The notes: a model not told the origin generated them from the sequence alone. Numbered from the stretch's first letter, positions 1-7,065 are shown. The stretch: 12,836 nucleotides of DNA from JAIBAI01 sp044238875 (GCA_044238875.1 JBIICM010000061.1:1-12836), one strand, 5' to 3'. Made by a program: numbers and translations.

Positions 1-54
1 AGCGAAGAACGCATTGTCTTCAACTACAAAAATGCGTGTAATAAATTTATTCAT
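1..54 (-). CDS. Response regulator receiver domain, N-terminal fragment (gene continues outside the window)
   Basis: Reading the minus strand from the ATG at 54 to the window edge gives 18 codons, MNKFITRIFVVEDNAFFA. The hydrophobic strand followed by V-E-D-N matches the first beta strand and the acidic pocket of CheY-like receiver domains, where the E-D pair helps bind magnesium for aspartate phosphorylation. The phosphoacceptor Asp and any output domain lie outside the window, so the type of response regulator cannot be told. The gene follows the ABC exporter on the same strand with a 90-nt gap. That gap holds a terminator-like T run and a perfect palindrome 7 nt before the start, so it may have its own expression control. 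The assignment rests on a short but characteristic motif. Confidence 0.6.
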   Translation of the reverse strand, partial: MNKFITRIFVVEDNAFFA

Positions 55-61
55 GATGTTT

Positions 62-79
62 CAGGTAATTGGTTACCTG
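62..79 (-). promoter_or_regulatory. Perfect 7-bp inverted repeat just upstream of the response-regulator start
   Basis: The plus strand reads CAGGTAA-TTGG-TTACCTG, two perfect 7-bp arms around 4 nt. The repeat ends 7 nt before the ATG at 54. In RNA it would form a short hairpin next to the start codon. In DNA it would be an 18-bp dyad suited to a dimeric regulator. No T run follows it, so it does not look like a terminator. Confidence 0.45.
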
Positions 80-107
80 TTACGGAATGCAGCCGTTTGT
101 CGTTATG

Positions 108-198
108 AAAAAAAGCGCCTTGACCTTACATCAGCATTTCTGCTTCAAAAGGCACCGGTGGTGAGTTCACCACCAAACTGTAATTCAAAAAGGCGCTT
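108..198 (-). terminator. Possible nested-hairpin terminator at the end of the ABC exporter gene
   Basis: On the minus strand a run of seven T (114 to 108) follows AAGGCGCTT. That 9-mer is the exact reverse complement of AAGCGCCTT, 68 nt earlier at 198-190. Between these arms lie a perfect 7-bp stem with a 4-nt loop (157-174, GGTGGTG/CACCACC, inside the last codons) and a small AGCA-GAAA-TGCT hairpin right after the stop codon. The arrangement is compatible with a branched intrinsic terminator, but the outer loop is long and the pairing is only a reading of the sequence. Confidence 0.35.
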
Positions 199-1911
199 GT
201 ATTGACCGTTTTTACGCAAAAGTTCCTGATGGGTTCCGGCCTCAATCAGATGCCCCTTTTCCATCACCAGAATCTGTGTGGCTTTTTGAATGGTTGCAAG
301 CCTGTGCGCGATCACGATTGAGGTACGGTTGCGGGTTAATGTATCAATGGCCTGCTGAATCAGTTGTTCAGTTTCTGTATCTACCGAAGATGTGGCTTCA
401 TCTAGCACCAATATTTCTGGATTGTAGAGATAAGCCCTGATAAAGGCGATCAGTTGACGCTGACCGGCGCTGAGCATACCGCCTCTTTCCATCACATTGA
501 AATCATAGCCACCGGGCAGTTTTCTGATAAATTCATCTGCGCCAACCTGCCGGGCAGCGGCTTCAATATCAGCGCGGCTGATAGATGGATCATTCAGTGA
601 TATGTTATTGGCAATGGTATCCGAGAAAAGAAAAACATCCTGCAACACAATTGCAATGTGCCGGCGCAGGTTCCGAATCTTGTAAGCCCTGATATCATAA
701 TTATCAATCAGAATTTCTCCCTCCTGAAAATCATAGCTGCGGTTAATAAGGTTAATGATACTTGATTTGCCCGAACCTGTTGCACCAACAATCGCAACAG
801 TAGTACCTGGTTTTACACTGAATGAAAGGTTATTCAGTACCGGGTTGCCGGTGGTGTAAAACATGGATACATTTTTAAATTCAATGCTGCCATTGAGCGA
901 TTCGGGTGTCAGAGTGCCATTGTCAGGTATTTCTTCATGAGTATCCAACACTTTAAACACCCTTTCAGAACTTACCATGCCCATCTGCAGCGTATTAAAA
1001 CGGTCGGCAAGGGTGCGAATCGGACGAAACAACATCCCCACATACATGGTGAATGCCACCAGATTGCCTATGCTGAAACTACCATCCATTACCCCCCTTG
1101 CACCTAGCCAGATGAGCAGACCCAGTGAACATGCGCTGAGTATTTCTACAATCGGCAGGAAAACAGAATAATGCCACACTGAGCGGATATGAGCATTGGC
1201 ATGCTCCCTGTTTATTTTTCTGAAGCGGCGCATTTCCTCTTCTTCCCTGTTGAAGATCTGTACCACATTCATTCCGGTGATATGCTCCTGCACGAATGTA
1301 TTGATATTGGCTACCTGGGTGCGAACTTCCTGAAATGAATGCTTGATGCCATTTTTGAAAACATTGGTGGCAATGATTAACAGGGGTATGGTTGAAATAC
1401 TGATGAGGGCCAGTTTCCAGTCGGTAATAAACATAACGGCCAGTATTGCCGCCAGTTGGAGTAAATCTCCAAAAACAATTACAACTCCCTCGGTAAAAAT
1501 ACTGGCTATTGTTTCAATATCGCTTACTACACGGGTAACAAGGGCGCCGATCGGGTTTTTATCAAAATAGGCTGTTTTTAAGCGCGAGATATGCGCGAAA
1601 ACATCATTGCGCAACTCCCTGATTACATTTTGACCCAGCTGGTTGGTTACGTAGGCGCTGAAAAATTGACCTGCCGCCTCCATTAGCAGCACTCCAACCA
1701 TTACTATGCAGATCAGCCCCAGTTTTAACGGCTGAGGAATCATGATGTAATGATCAACCGCATATTGAATCATTAAGGGCCTGATTGGCGAAATAAAGGC
1801 CATAAGCACAGTCAGGCCAATTGAGTAAACGAGTAATTTACGCCAGGGCTTTACGTAATGTGTAACTCTTCTGAGTAAAGAAAAATCAAAGGCTTTTCCT
1901 GAAACACTCAT
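145..1911 (-). CDS. ABC exporter half-transporter, TMD fused to NBD (MsbA/multidrug type)
   Basis: This 588-residue protein has the standard layout of a homodimeric or heterodimeric type IV ABC exporter, with six hydrophobic segments (about residues 25-39, 64-81, 135-160, 167-185, 250-275, 281-298) followed by an ATPase domain. The ATPase motifs are complete: Walker A GATGSGKSS (376-384), Q-loop Gln424, signature LSAGQ (480-484, Ala for the usual second residue Gly), Walker B ILVLDEATS (500-508) and switch His536. It would pump a lipid or hydrophobic compound out across the inner membrane, but the substrate cannot be read from sequence. The open frame extends upstream to 2109, but that part lies over the ftsH coding region. 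The ATG at 1911, reading MSVSGKAFDF, gives the family length and lies 19 nt after the ftsH stop with an AAGGA upstream, suggesting cotranscription with ftsH. Confidence 0.93.
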   Translation of the reverse strand: MSVSGKAFDFSLLRRVTHYVKPWRKLLVYSIGLTVLMAFISPIRPLMIQYAVDHYIMIPQPLKLGLICIVMVGVLLMEAAGQFFSAYVTNQLGQNVIRELRNDVFAHISRLKTAYFDKNPIGALVTRVVSDIETIASIFTEGVVIVFGDLLQLAAILAVMFITDWKLALISISTIPLLIIATNVFKNGIKHSFQEVRTQVANINTFVQEHITGMNVVQIFNREEEEMRRFRKINREHANAHIRSVWHYSVFLPIVEILSACSLGLLIWLGARGVMDGSFSIGNLVAFTMYVGMLFRPIRTLADRFNTLQMGMVSSERVFKVLDTHEEIPDNGTLTPESLNGSIEFKNVSMFYTTGNPVLNNLSFSVKPGTTVAIVGATGSGKSSIINLINRSYDFQEGEILIDNYDIRAYKIRNLRRHIAIVLQDVFLFSDTIANNISLNDPSISRADIEAAARQVGADEFIRKLPGGYDFNVMERGGMLSAGQRQLIAFIRAYLYNPEILVLDEATSSVDTETEQLIQQAIDTLTRNRTSIVIAHRLATIQKATQILVMEKGHLIEAGTHQELLRKNGQYKRLFELQFGGELTTGAF

Positions 1912-1930
1912 ACCAATGGAGCGATCCTTT

Positions 1931-4051
1931 TCAGGACTCCCCCGCAGGCCGCTCAGGTACTGCAGGATTTTCTGAAACTTCAGAAGGAGGCGTTGCCTCT
2001 TGATGCCCGGCACTGCTTCCGTTGCTGCCGGCCTGCTTTTCTTTATATGATTCAGATATGGAGGCGGCCACATCATCCTGCTGATCTTTCTCAAAAGGTC
2101 GTTTGCCAAAAATTTCCTCCAGGTCTTCCCTGAAAATCACTTCACTTTCAAGCAGTTTGGCTGCCAATACACCCAATTTGTCTTTGTTCTCAAGCAGTAT
2201 GCCTCTTGTGCGGGCATAAGCAGCATCAATAAGTTTTTTTACCTCTTCGTCAATTGTTTGGGCAGTTTTATCACTGTAAGGCTTGCTCAGAGAATATTCT
2301 GATTGTCCGGATGAATCATAAAAGCTGATATTTCCAATCCGCTCATTCAGTCCGTAAATGGTAACCATTGCGTAGGCCTGTTTGGTGATTTTTTCAAGAT
2401 CACTGAGTGCTCCGGTTGAAATTTTACCGAAAACAATGTCTTCTGCAGCCCGGCCACCCAAGGCGGCGCAAATCTCGTCGAACAGCTGCTCAAACGTTGT
2501 AATCTGACGTTCTTCCGGCAAATACCAGGCAGCGCCAAGTGATTGCCCTCTTGGAACAATGGTTACCTTGACCAGCGGTGAGGCGTGTTCAAGCAACCAG
2601 CTTACTGTGGCGTGACCTGCTTCGTGAAAGGCAATCACCTTTTTTTCATGCAGAGAAATAATTTTGTTTTTCTTTTCCAGTCCACCGATAATTCGGTCAA
2701 CTGCATCCAGGAAATCTTGTTTGCCTACTGTTTCTTTATTTTTTCGGGCAGCAATCAATGCCGCCTCATTACAAACATTTGCAATATCAGCCCCTGAAAA
2801 CCCGGGTGTTTGCCGTGCGAGAAATTCAATGTCAAGCGACTGATCAGTTTTAATCGGTTTAAGGTGTACCTTGAAAATCTCTTTCCGACCATTCAAATCA
2901 GGCAATTCCACATAAATCTGCCGGTCGAAACGACCCGGGCGCATCAGTGCCCGGTCGAGTATGTCAGCCCTGTTTGTTGCTGCAAGAATAATCACTCCGT
3001 TATTGGTTCCGAAGCCATCCATCTCTGTCAACAGCTGGTTGAGGGTATTTTCACGTTCATCATTGGCGCCGGCTATGGGGTTCTTACCACGTGCCCTGCC
3101 AATGGCATCAATTTCATCAATGAAAATGATGGCAGGCGCTTTTTCCTTGGCCTGTTTGAAAAGATCGCGCACCCTGCTGGCGCCCACACCAACAAACATT
3201 TCAACAAAGTCTGACCCTGAAAGCGAAAAGAACGGCACCTGAGCTTCTCCGGCCACAGCTTTTGCCAGCAGAGTTTTGCCAGTTCCGGGAGGGCCAACCA
3301 ATAGTGCTCCGCGAGGAATTTTTCCGCCCAGTACCGTATATTTCTTTGGGTTTTTAAGGAAGTCAACGATTTCCCTGATTTCAACCTTGGCTTCATCCAG
3401 ACCTGCCACATTGTCGAAAGTTACAGAAACATGCGTGTCTTTGTCGAACAGCTGTGCCCGGCTCTTTCCGATGTTGAAAATTTGTCCTCCGCCTCCGGCA
3501 CCGCCCATCCGGCGAATTAAGAACATCCAGAAAAAAAATACCACGGCAAAAAGAATGATCCAGTTCAATATTTCACCGCTCCAGTTGCGCCTTGATTCAT
3601 AATTCGGGTTGATTTGTTTTTCAGGCTGAAGTGTCGTCTGGCTCTTTTCGATTAATTTGTTTAATTCTTCAACCGAACCGATGTTGTAAACGTAATGCGG
3701 ACCAGTGTTGCTGCTCAGCGCTGAATTACTTTTCAGATCGCGGTATTCAGGTTTTGAAAGACTTTCCTTTCGCAATGTGATTTCAGCAAATTCTTTGTTA
3801 ACAACGGTGATTTCCTGTATATCACCTGTCTGTAGCATCTGCTTAAATTTATCAGTATGGATTTCACGGCTGGGGCCCCCAGAATTGTAAAAATAACTGC
3901 CAATAAACAACAGCGTAATTACGATATAAAGCCAGTAAAAATTACCGCCATTACTGCCGGAAGGAATCTTGGGCCGCTGATTGCCTGAGAATATATTTTT
4001 TCCGGAATTTTTGGGTTTTCCGGTTTTTTGCTCTTTATTTTTTTCCGCCAT
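1931..4051 (-). CDS. ftsH: ATP-dependent zinc metalloprotease FtsH
   Basis: FtsH is the membrane-anchored AAA+ protease that extracts and degrades unneeded membrane proteins and some cytosolic regulators. All expected parts are visible in the 706 residues: transmembrane helix 1 (about 39-56), an extracytoplasmic domain, helix 2 (about 162-180), Walker A GPPGTGKT (253-260), the pore loop around MFVGVG, Walker B IIFIDEID (308-315), and the second region of homology with the arginine fingers (358-377). The zinc site is HEAGH (476-480), with Asp551 in the position of the third ligand. The last 55 or so residues are a polar, acidic, low-complexity tail, longer than in E. coli FtsH. The gene lies 60 nt downstream of rsfS on the same strand, and the gap holds a perfect 6-bp-arm palindrome. 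No TAnnTTTG box is seen before its start. Confidence 0.97.
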   Translation of the reverse strand: MAEKNKEQKTGKPKNSGKNIFSGNQRPKIPSGSNGGNFYWLYIVITLLFIGSYFYNSGGPSREIHTDKFKQMLQTGDIQEITVVNKEFAEITLRKESLSKPEYRDLKSNSALSSNTGPHYVYNIGSVEELNKLIEKSQTTLQPEKQINPNYESRRNWSGEILNWIILFAVVFFFWMFLIRRMGGAGGGGQIFNIGKSRAQLFDKDTHVSVTFDNVAGLDEAKVEIREIVDFLKNPKKYTVLGGKIPRGALLVGPPGTGKTLLAKAVAGEAQVPFFSLSGSDFVEMFVGVGASRVRDLFKQAKEKAPAIIFIDEIDAIGRARGKNPIAGANDERENTLNQLLTEMDGFGTNNGVIILAATNRADILDRALMRPGRFDRQIYVELPDLNGRKEIFKVHLKPIKTDQSLDIEFLARQTPGFSGADIANVCNEAALIAARKNKETVGKQDFLDAVDRIIGGLEKKNKIISLHEKKVIAFHEAGHATVSWLLEHASPLVKVTIVPRGQSLGAAWYLPEERQITTFEQLFDEICAALGGRAAEDIVFGKISTGALSDLEKITKQAYAMVTIYGLNERIGNISFYDSSGQSEYSLSKPYSDKTAQTIDEEVKKLIDAAYARTRGILLENKDKLGVLAAKLLESEVIFREDLEEIFGKRPFEKDQQDDVAASISESYKEKQAGSNGSSAGHQEATPPSEVSENPAVPERPAGES

Positions 4052-4073
4052 GATGCGATTGTTGTTTCAATGA

Positions 4074-4091
4074 GCAGGTATTAACACCTGC
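4074..4091 (-). promoter_or_regulatory. Inverted repeat between rsfS and ftsH
   Basis: The plus strand reads GCAGGT-ATTAAC-ACCTGC, 6-bp perfect arms around a 6-nt centre that itself contains TTAA. It lies 22 nt upstream of the ftsH ATG and has no following T run, so it is not a normal terminator. It shares the CAGGT...ACCTG half-sites with the palindrome at 62-79. It could be an operator or an mRNA hairpin (processing or stability element). No function can be assigned from sequence. Confidence 0.4.
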
Positions 4092-4111
4092 ACTGGTGGT
4101 TTGTTTCCGAT

Positions 4112-4504
4112 TCAGACAGCAGTTTCAGGTATTTCTACAACCTTGGCATCTGCCCATAATTTTTCAAGTTTATAAAATTCACGGATGGGCGTCTGAAATA
4201 TATGCACCACTACATCTGCATAATCTACCAAAATCCATTCCCTGTTTTCAAATCCTTCGCTGTGCCATGGAGACCTTCCGGTGGCTTTTTTTACTTCATC
4301 TTCAACAGCGTATGCAATGGCATCAACCTGAGTCCCGGAGTCAGCATTGCAGATTACGAAAAAATCACAAACAGCATGTCCTGTTTGCCTCAGATCAAAA
4401 ACCTGTATGTTTTGTCCTTTTTTTTCTTCAATGCCCTTCACCACTGCTTCCAATAGTTCAGCCGTTGCATTGTTTTGAATAGGTTTGCCAGGTTTTTTCT
4501 TCAT
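4112..4504 (-). CDS. rsfS: Ribosome silencing factor RsfS
   Basis: RsfS (RsfA/YbeB/DUF143 family) binds ribosomal protein uL14 on the large subunit and blocks joining with the small subunit, lowering translation during starvation. The 130-residue length is normal. The C-terminal half carries the family core: W-H-S-E-G at 80-84, then W-I-L-V-D-Y (90-95), V-V-H-I-F (99-103) and the R-E-F-Y-K-L-E-K-L-W stretch (108-117). The first 12 residues are a basic, probably disordered extension. The gene diverges from birA with only 41 nt between the likely starts and precedes ftsH on the same strand. I recall this birA/rsfS/ftsH arrangement as common in Bacteroidota, but that is not shown here. Confidence 0.95.
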   Translation of the reverse strand: MKKKPGKPIQNNATAELLEAVVKGIEEKKGQNIQVFDLRQTGHAVCDFFVICNADSGTQVDAIAYAVEDEVKKATGRSPWHSEGFENREWILVDYADVVVHIFQTPIREFYKLEKLWADAKVVEIPETAV

Positions 4505-4523
4505 CCGGTAAGTAATAAGTGCA

Positions 4524-4531
4524 CAAATTTA
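4524..4531 (-). promoter_or_regulatory. Candidate -7 promoter element for rsfS
   Basis: The minus strand reads TAAATTTG, a full match to the Bacteroidota sigma factor -7 consensus TAnnTTTG, ending about 19 nt before the rsfS ATG. No good TTG was found at the expected upstream spacing, so only one of the two elements supports it. It sits in the short divergent gap with birA. Confidence 0.45.
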
Positions 4532-4545
4532 ATGATTCCATCGCT

Positions 4546-5289
4546 ATGAACACTTTATTCATTGGCAGAAACATGATAAACCTGTCGGAGGTTGATTCAA
4601 CCAACAATTATGCCCTGCATAATTCCGGTTTGCCTGAGGGAACTGTTATCAGGGCGCTTTACCAGACAAAGGGTAAAGGTCAGCGCGGAAAAGATTGGCA
4701 AAGCGAGCCCGGTAAGAATTTGTTATTCAGCATCGTGCTTAAGCCCTATTTTCTAAGCCCAGAAAGGCTTATCAGTCTAAATAAGGCCATAGCGCTGGCC
4801 CTATTGCAGTCGCTGAAGATTTATCTGCCCCAGCATGAAATGGCGATAAAATGGCCGAATGACTTGTTTGCTGCTGACCGCAAACTGGCAGGCATTCTGA
4901 CTGAGATACAATGGTCGGCAGGTCATATTGTCAGTTATGTGGCAGGTGTTGGCATAAATTTACTGCAGGAATCTTTTCCGGGAATTAACCCGGAACCGGT
5001 ATCGGTTAAAATGCTAAGTGAACATCAACCAGATGCTGATGCGTTGCTTGCAGCCATTTGCAGTCGCTTAGAGGCTTACTATCTGATGCTGAAACGAATG
5101 GATTTTGAAAGTATTGATAATCAGTTTAATGATGCACTCTGGAAGCGGGGAGAGGTGATCAGGTACCTGCACGGCGGAAGTGAACACAGCGGGCTACTTC
5201 TTGAAGTTGACAGGCAGGGGCGACTGTTGGTTTTAGAGGGCGGGGAGATGAAGTATTTTCAGACCGGAGAAATTGTTTGGGTTATTTAA
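4546..5289 (+). CDS. birA: Biotin--[acetyl-CoA-carboxylase] ligase (class I, no DNA-binding domain)
   Basis: Biotin-protein ligase makes biotinyl-5'-AMP and transfers biotin to the lysine of biotin carrier domains such as AccB. With the ATG at 4546 the protein has 247 residues. The adenylate-binding segment GKGQRGKDW (43-51) corresponds to GRGRRGRKW of E. coli BirA. KWPND (102-106) holds the catalytic lysine region, GVGIN (134-138) follows, and a small SH3-like C-terminal domain begins near residue 198. There is no N-terminal helix-turn-helix, so it is the single-function type and should not itself repress biotin genes. A GTG nine codons upstream (4519) is in frame, but the ATG gives a better family start. 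Its stop lies inside the tail of the convergent efp gene. Confidence 0.93.
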   Translation: MNTLFIGRNMINLSEVDSTNNYALHNSGLPEGTVIRALYQTKGKGQRGKDWQSEPGKNLLFSIVLKPYFLSPERLISLNKAIALALLQSLKIYLPQHEMAIKWPNDLFAADRKLAGILTEIQWSAGHIVSYVAGVGINLLQESFPGINPEPVSVKMLSEHQPDADALLAAICSRLEAYYLMLKRMDFESIDNQFNDALWKRGEVIRYLHGGSEHSGLLLEVDRQGRLLVLEGGEMKYFQTGEIVWVI

Positions 5290-5842
5290 CCCTTTCCATG
5301 TATTCACCCGAGCGGGTATCTATCTTAATTTTCTCTCCCGTATTGATAAACAGCGGAATAGAAACCGTTGCGCCTGTTTCAACCGTAGCCGGTTTAAGGG
5401 TTTTTGTGGCTGTATCACCTCTAACTCCGGGCTCGGTATAGGTAACTTCGAGTTCAACTGTTTTGGGCGGTTCGGCATAGATAACCTGATCTCCTTCAAA
5501 AGCGGCATTTACTTCCATACCTTCTTTCATGAATTTTACACCTTCTCCGAAAAACGATGATTCAATGTAAATCTGCTCATAGGTTTCATTGTCCATACAA
5601 ACAAGGCTATTCCCATCTTTAAACAGGTATTGAAGCGGTTTCATTTCAACCCTTACCACTTCTATTTCTTCACCTGAACGGAAACGGTTTTCGGCCAGCT
5701 TACCGCTTTTGATGTTCCGCATTTTGGCCTGATAAAAGGCGCGCAGGTTGCCGGGGGTTCTGTGCTGCCATTCAAGAATTACACATAATTCACCATTGAA
5801 TCTGATGAAAGTGCCAACGTTTACATCCTGGGTTGTTGCCAT
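5282..5842 (-). CDS. efp: Translation elongation factor P
   Basis: EF-P enters the ribosomal E site and relieves stalling at polyproline stretches. The 186-residue protein covers all three domains. The C-terminal signature is clear, with P-L-F-I-N-T-G-E-K-I-K-I-D-T-R-S-G-E-Y at about 163-181. At the tip of the first domain the loop reads TPGNLRAF (29-36), which aligns with KPGKGQAF of E. coli. The position of the beta-lysylated Lys34 is therefore Asn32, and neither Lys nor the rhamnosylated Arg of the EarP type is at that position (Arg34 is two residues further). The factor is probably either unmodified or differently modified. Its stop overlaps the birA stop region by 8 nt in convergent orientation. 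A -7 promoter element lies about 20 nt upstream. Confidence 0.96.
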   Translation of the reverse strand: MATTQDVNVGTFIRFNGELCVILEWQHRTPGNLRAFYQAKMRNIKSGKLAENRFRSGEEIEVVRVEMKPLQYLFKDGNSLVCMDNETYEQIYIESSFFGEGVKFMKEGMEVNAAFEGDQVIYAEPPKTVELEVTYTEPGVRGDTATKTLKPATVETGATVSIPLFINTGEKIKIDTRSGEYMERVK

Positions 5843-5862
5843 AGCGCTTGATTTTAACGCCG

Positions 5863-5870
5863 CAAAAGTA
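5863..5870 (-). promoter_or_regulatory. Candidate -7 promoter element for efp
   Basis: The minus strand reads TACTTTTG, a full match to TAnnTTTG, ending 20 nt before the efp ATG, which would give a short leader as is usual in Bacteroidota. No convincing -33 TTG lies 19-21 nt further upstream; the nearest TTTG is about 30 nt away. Confidence 0.5.
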
Positions 5871-5923
5871 ATAATTTGATCTGAATTGCCTGAGCTATTT
5901 CAAACAAGGTCATTGTGGCCCGG

Positions 5924-6583
5924 TTATTCCTTCATGTCGAGGGCTTCGTTGATGAAATTTACAAGTGGAGACATTGCTTTAAAAGTTGACAGAACCTCCT
6001 GAAGCAGATCCGGCTCTTTTACCATATTATCATCAAAAGAGCGGCTCACAATGAAACTTTTCATTTTCAGATATGCTGCGGCTGGATGATCCTTGTCAAA
6101 TCCTTTGGGAATCTGTTTAAGCTTTTCTCCTTCAATTTCGGCAAACAAGGTTTTGAATGTCTTTTTACTGACGATTTGCAGCAGTTGTGCGTACCTGAAA
6201 TAAATTTCCTGACGCACCAGTTGAAGCTCTTTGGGTTCAGGCATCCAGAGGCCGCCAGCCACAAATGAGGCCCCCGGCTGCAGATGAATATAATAACCTG
6301 CAAAAACCGATTTTTTCCCACCTTTAGAAAGATAGGCTCCCATGTTGTTTTTGTAGGGGGCTTTGTTTTTCGAGAAACGGGTATCTCTGTAGATTCTGAA
6401 AACACAATCTTTGGCTTTCACACCATTCAACTCTGGCGAAAAGCTTGAACATTTTGCGATCAGATGTTCTGTAAAACCGATTATTTCAGCTTTTGCAACT
6501 TCATAGTCAGCTTTATGTTCATTGAACCATTCGCGGTTATTATTTTTCTCCAGCCTGCGGAGAAAAGGAAGGATGGTATTCAC
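5924..6583 (-). CDS. DUF2461 family protein (TIGR02453), function unknown
   Basis: The protein has 219 residues and matches the DUF2461 pattern from end to end: FLRRLEKNNNREWFNEHK near the N-terminus (7-24), FRIYRDTRFSKNKAPYK (62-78), and a G-G-L-W-M-P-E-P-K-E-L stretch (110-120). The family is widespread in bacteria and fungi and has no settled biochemical role. No signal peptide or membrane helix is seen, so it is probably cytoplasmic. Translation starts at a GTG, since no in-frame ATG gives the conserved N-terminus. A GAGG sits 6 nt upstream and overlaps the stop codon of the preceding DUF3127 gene, pointing to translational coupling within a two-gene operon. Confidence 0.9.
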   Translation of the reverse strand: MNTILPFLRRLEKNNNREWFNEHKADYEVAKAEIIGFTEHLIAKCSSFSPELNGVKAKDCVFRIYRDTRFSKNKAPYKNNMGAYLSKGGKKSVFAGYYIHLQPGASFVAGGLWMPEPKELQLVRQEIYFRYAQLLQIVSKKTFKTLFAEIEGEKLKQIPKGFDKDHPAAAYLKMKSFIVSRSFDDNMVKEPDLLQEVLSTFKAMSPLVNFINEALDMKE

Positions 6584-6591
6584 TTGTTACC

Positions 6592-7050
6592 TCAGAAAGG
6601 CAGGTCATCCTCCTGATCTGCACCCAGGAAAGTATCTTCGCCCTGAGCGGGTGCTGTTTCAAACTGACGGCCGGCAGCTTTTGCTTCATAAGCCGGAGCC
6701 TGCTGATATCCGGGGGCTGACTGCTGATAGGATGCTGAAGGTTGCTGCTGGTAAGAACCGGGAGTGGCTGCAGCAGCCCCTGCAGGATCAATTTTCCATG
6801 CCCGCAGTTCGGTATACCAGCGGTCATTGTATTCGCGGGATTCAGCGTTTACACTGACCCGGATATCATCTCCCAGCTGAAAACGCTGCAACTGATTTAT
6901 TTTCTCAGACCAAGCGGCAACACATATCTTTTTAGGGTATTGCTCAGCGGTCTCAATTACGAATTCTTGTTTGGTCCATGCGCCATTGCGCCCTTCACCG
7001 GTAACTGGGGCAAGTATTTTGATCAGTTTGCCCTGAATATCCATTGCCAT
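6592..7050 (-). CDS. DUF3127 protein, single-strand-binding-like OB-fold with SSB-type C-terminal tip
   Basis: Residues 3-88 match the DUF3127 family, a Bacteroidota group related to single-strand binding proteins, including I-Q-G-K-L-I-K-I, Q-Y-P-K-K-I-C, and S-R-E-Y-N-D-R-W-Y-T-E-L-R-A-W (71-85). Residues 90-138 form a low-complexity linker rich in Gln, Ala, Pro and Tyr, with repeated S/G-Y-Q-Q units. The last seven residues, QEDDLPF, copy the acidic-hydrophobic tip with which bacterial SSB recruits repair and replication proteins. The architecture (OB-like domain, disordered linker, tip) is that of an SSB, but the core is not the standard SSB family. The second in-frame ATG at 7044 is an equally possible start. 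The DUF2461 gene follows after 8 nt. Confidence 0.85.
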   Translation of the reverse strand: MAMDIQGKLIKILAPVTGEGRNGAWTKQEFVIETAEQYPKKICVAAWSEKINQLQRFQLGDDIRVSVNAESREYNDRWYTELRAWKIDPAGAAAATPGSYQQQPSASYQQSAPGYQQAPAYEAKAAGRQFETAPAQGEDTFLGADQEDDLPF

Positions 7051-7065
7051 GCTTTTGATTTAAAT

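Noticed and set aside
14..205. 63-codon plus-strand frame at the left edge
   Set aside because: It overlaps the response-regulator start, the palindrome and the ABC gene end, and its product is unlike any protein I recognise.
1912..2109. N-terminal extension of the ABC exporter reading frame over the end of ftsH
   Set aside because: These 66 codons overlap ftsH in another frame, look unlike any ABC exporter N-terminus, and the ATG at 1911 gives the normal family length.
2810..3214. 134-codon plus-strand frame inside ftsH
   Set aside because: It mirrors the strongly conserved AAA+ domain on the other strand and has no family features of its own.
4519..4545. GTG start extending birA by nine residues
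   Set aside because: The internal ATG at 4546 begins a normal BirA catalytic domain; the GTG would sit 15 nt from the divergent rsfS start and within its promoter region.
6592..7050. Canonical Ssb
   Set aside because: The C-terminal tip is SSB-like, but the core matches the DUF3127 family and not the usual SSB OB-fold sequence.
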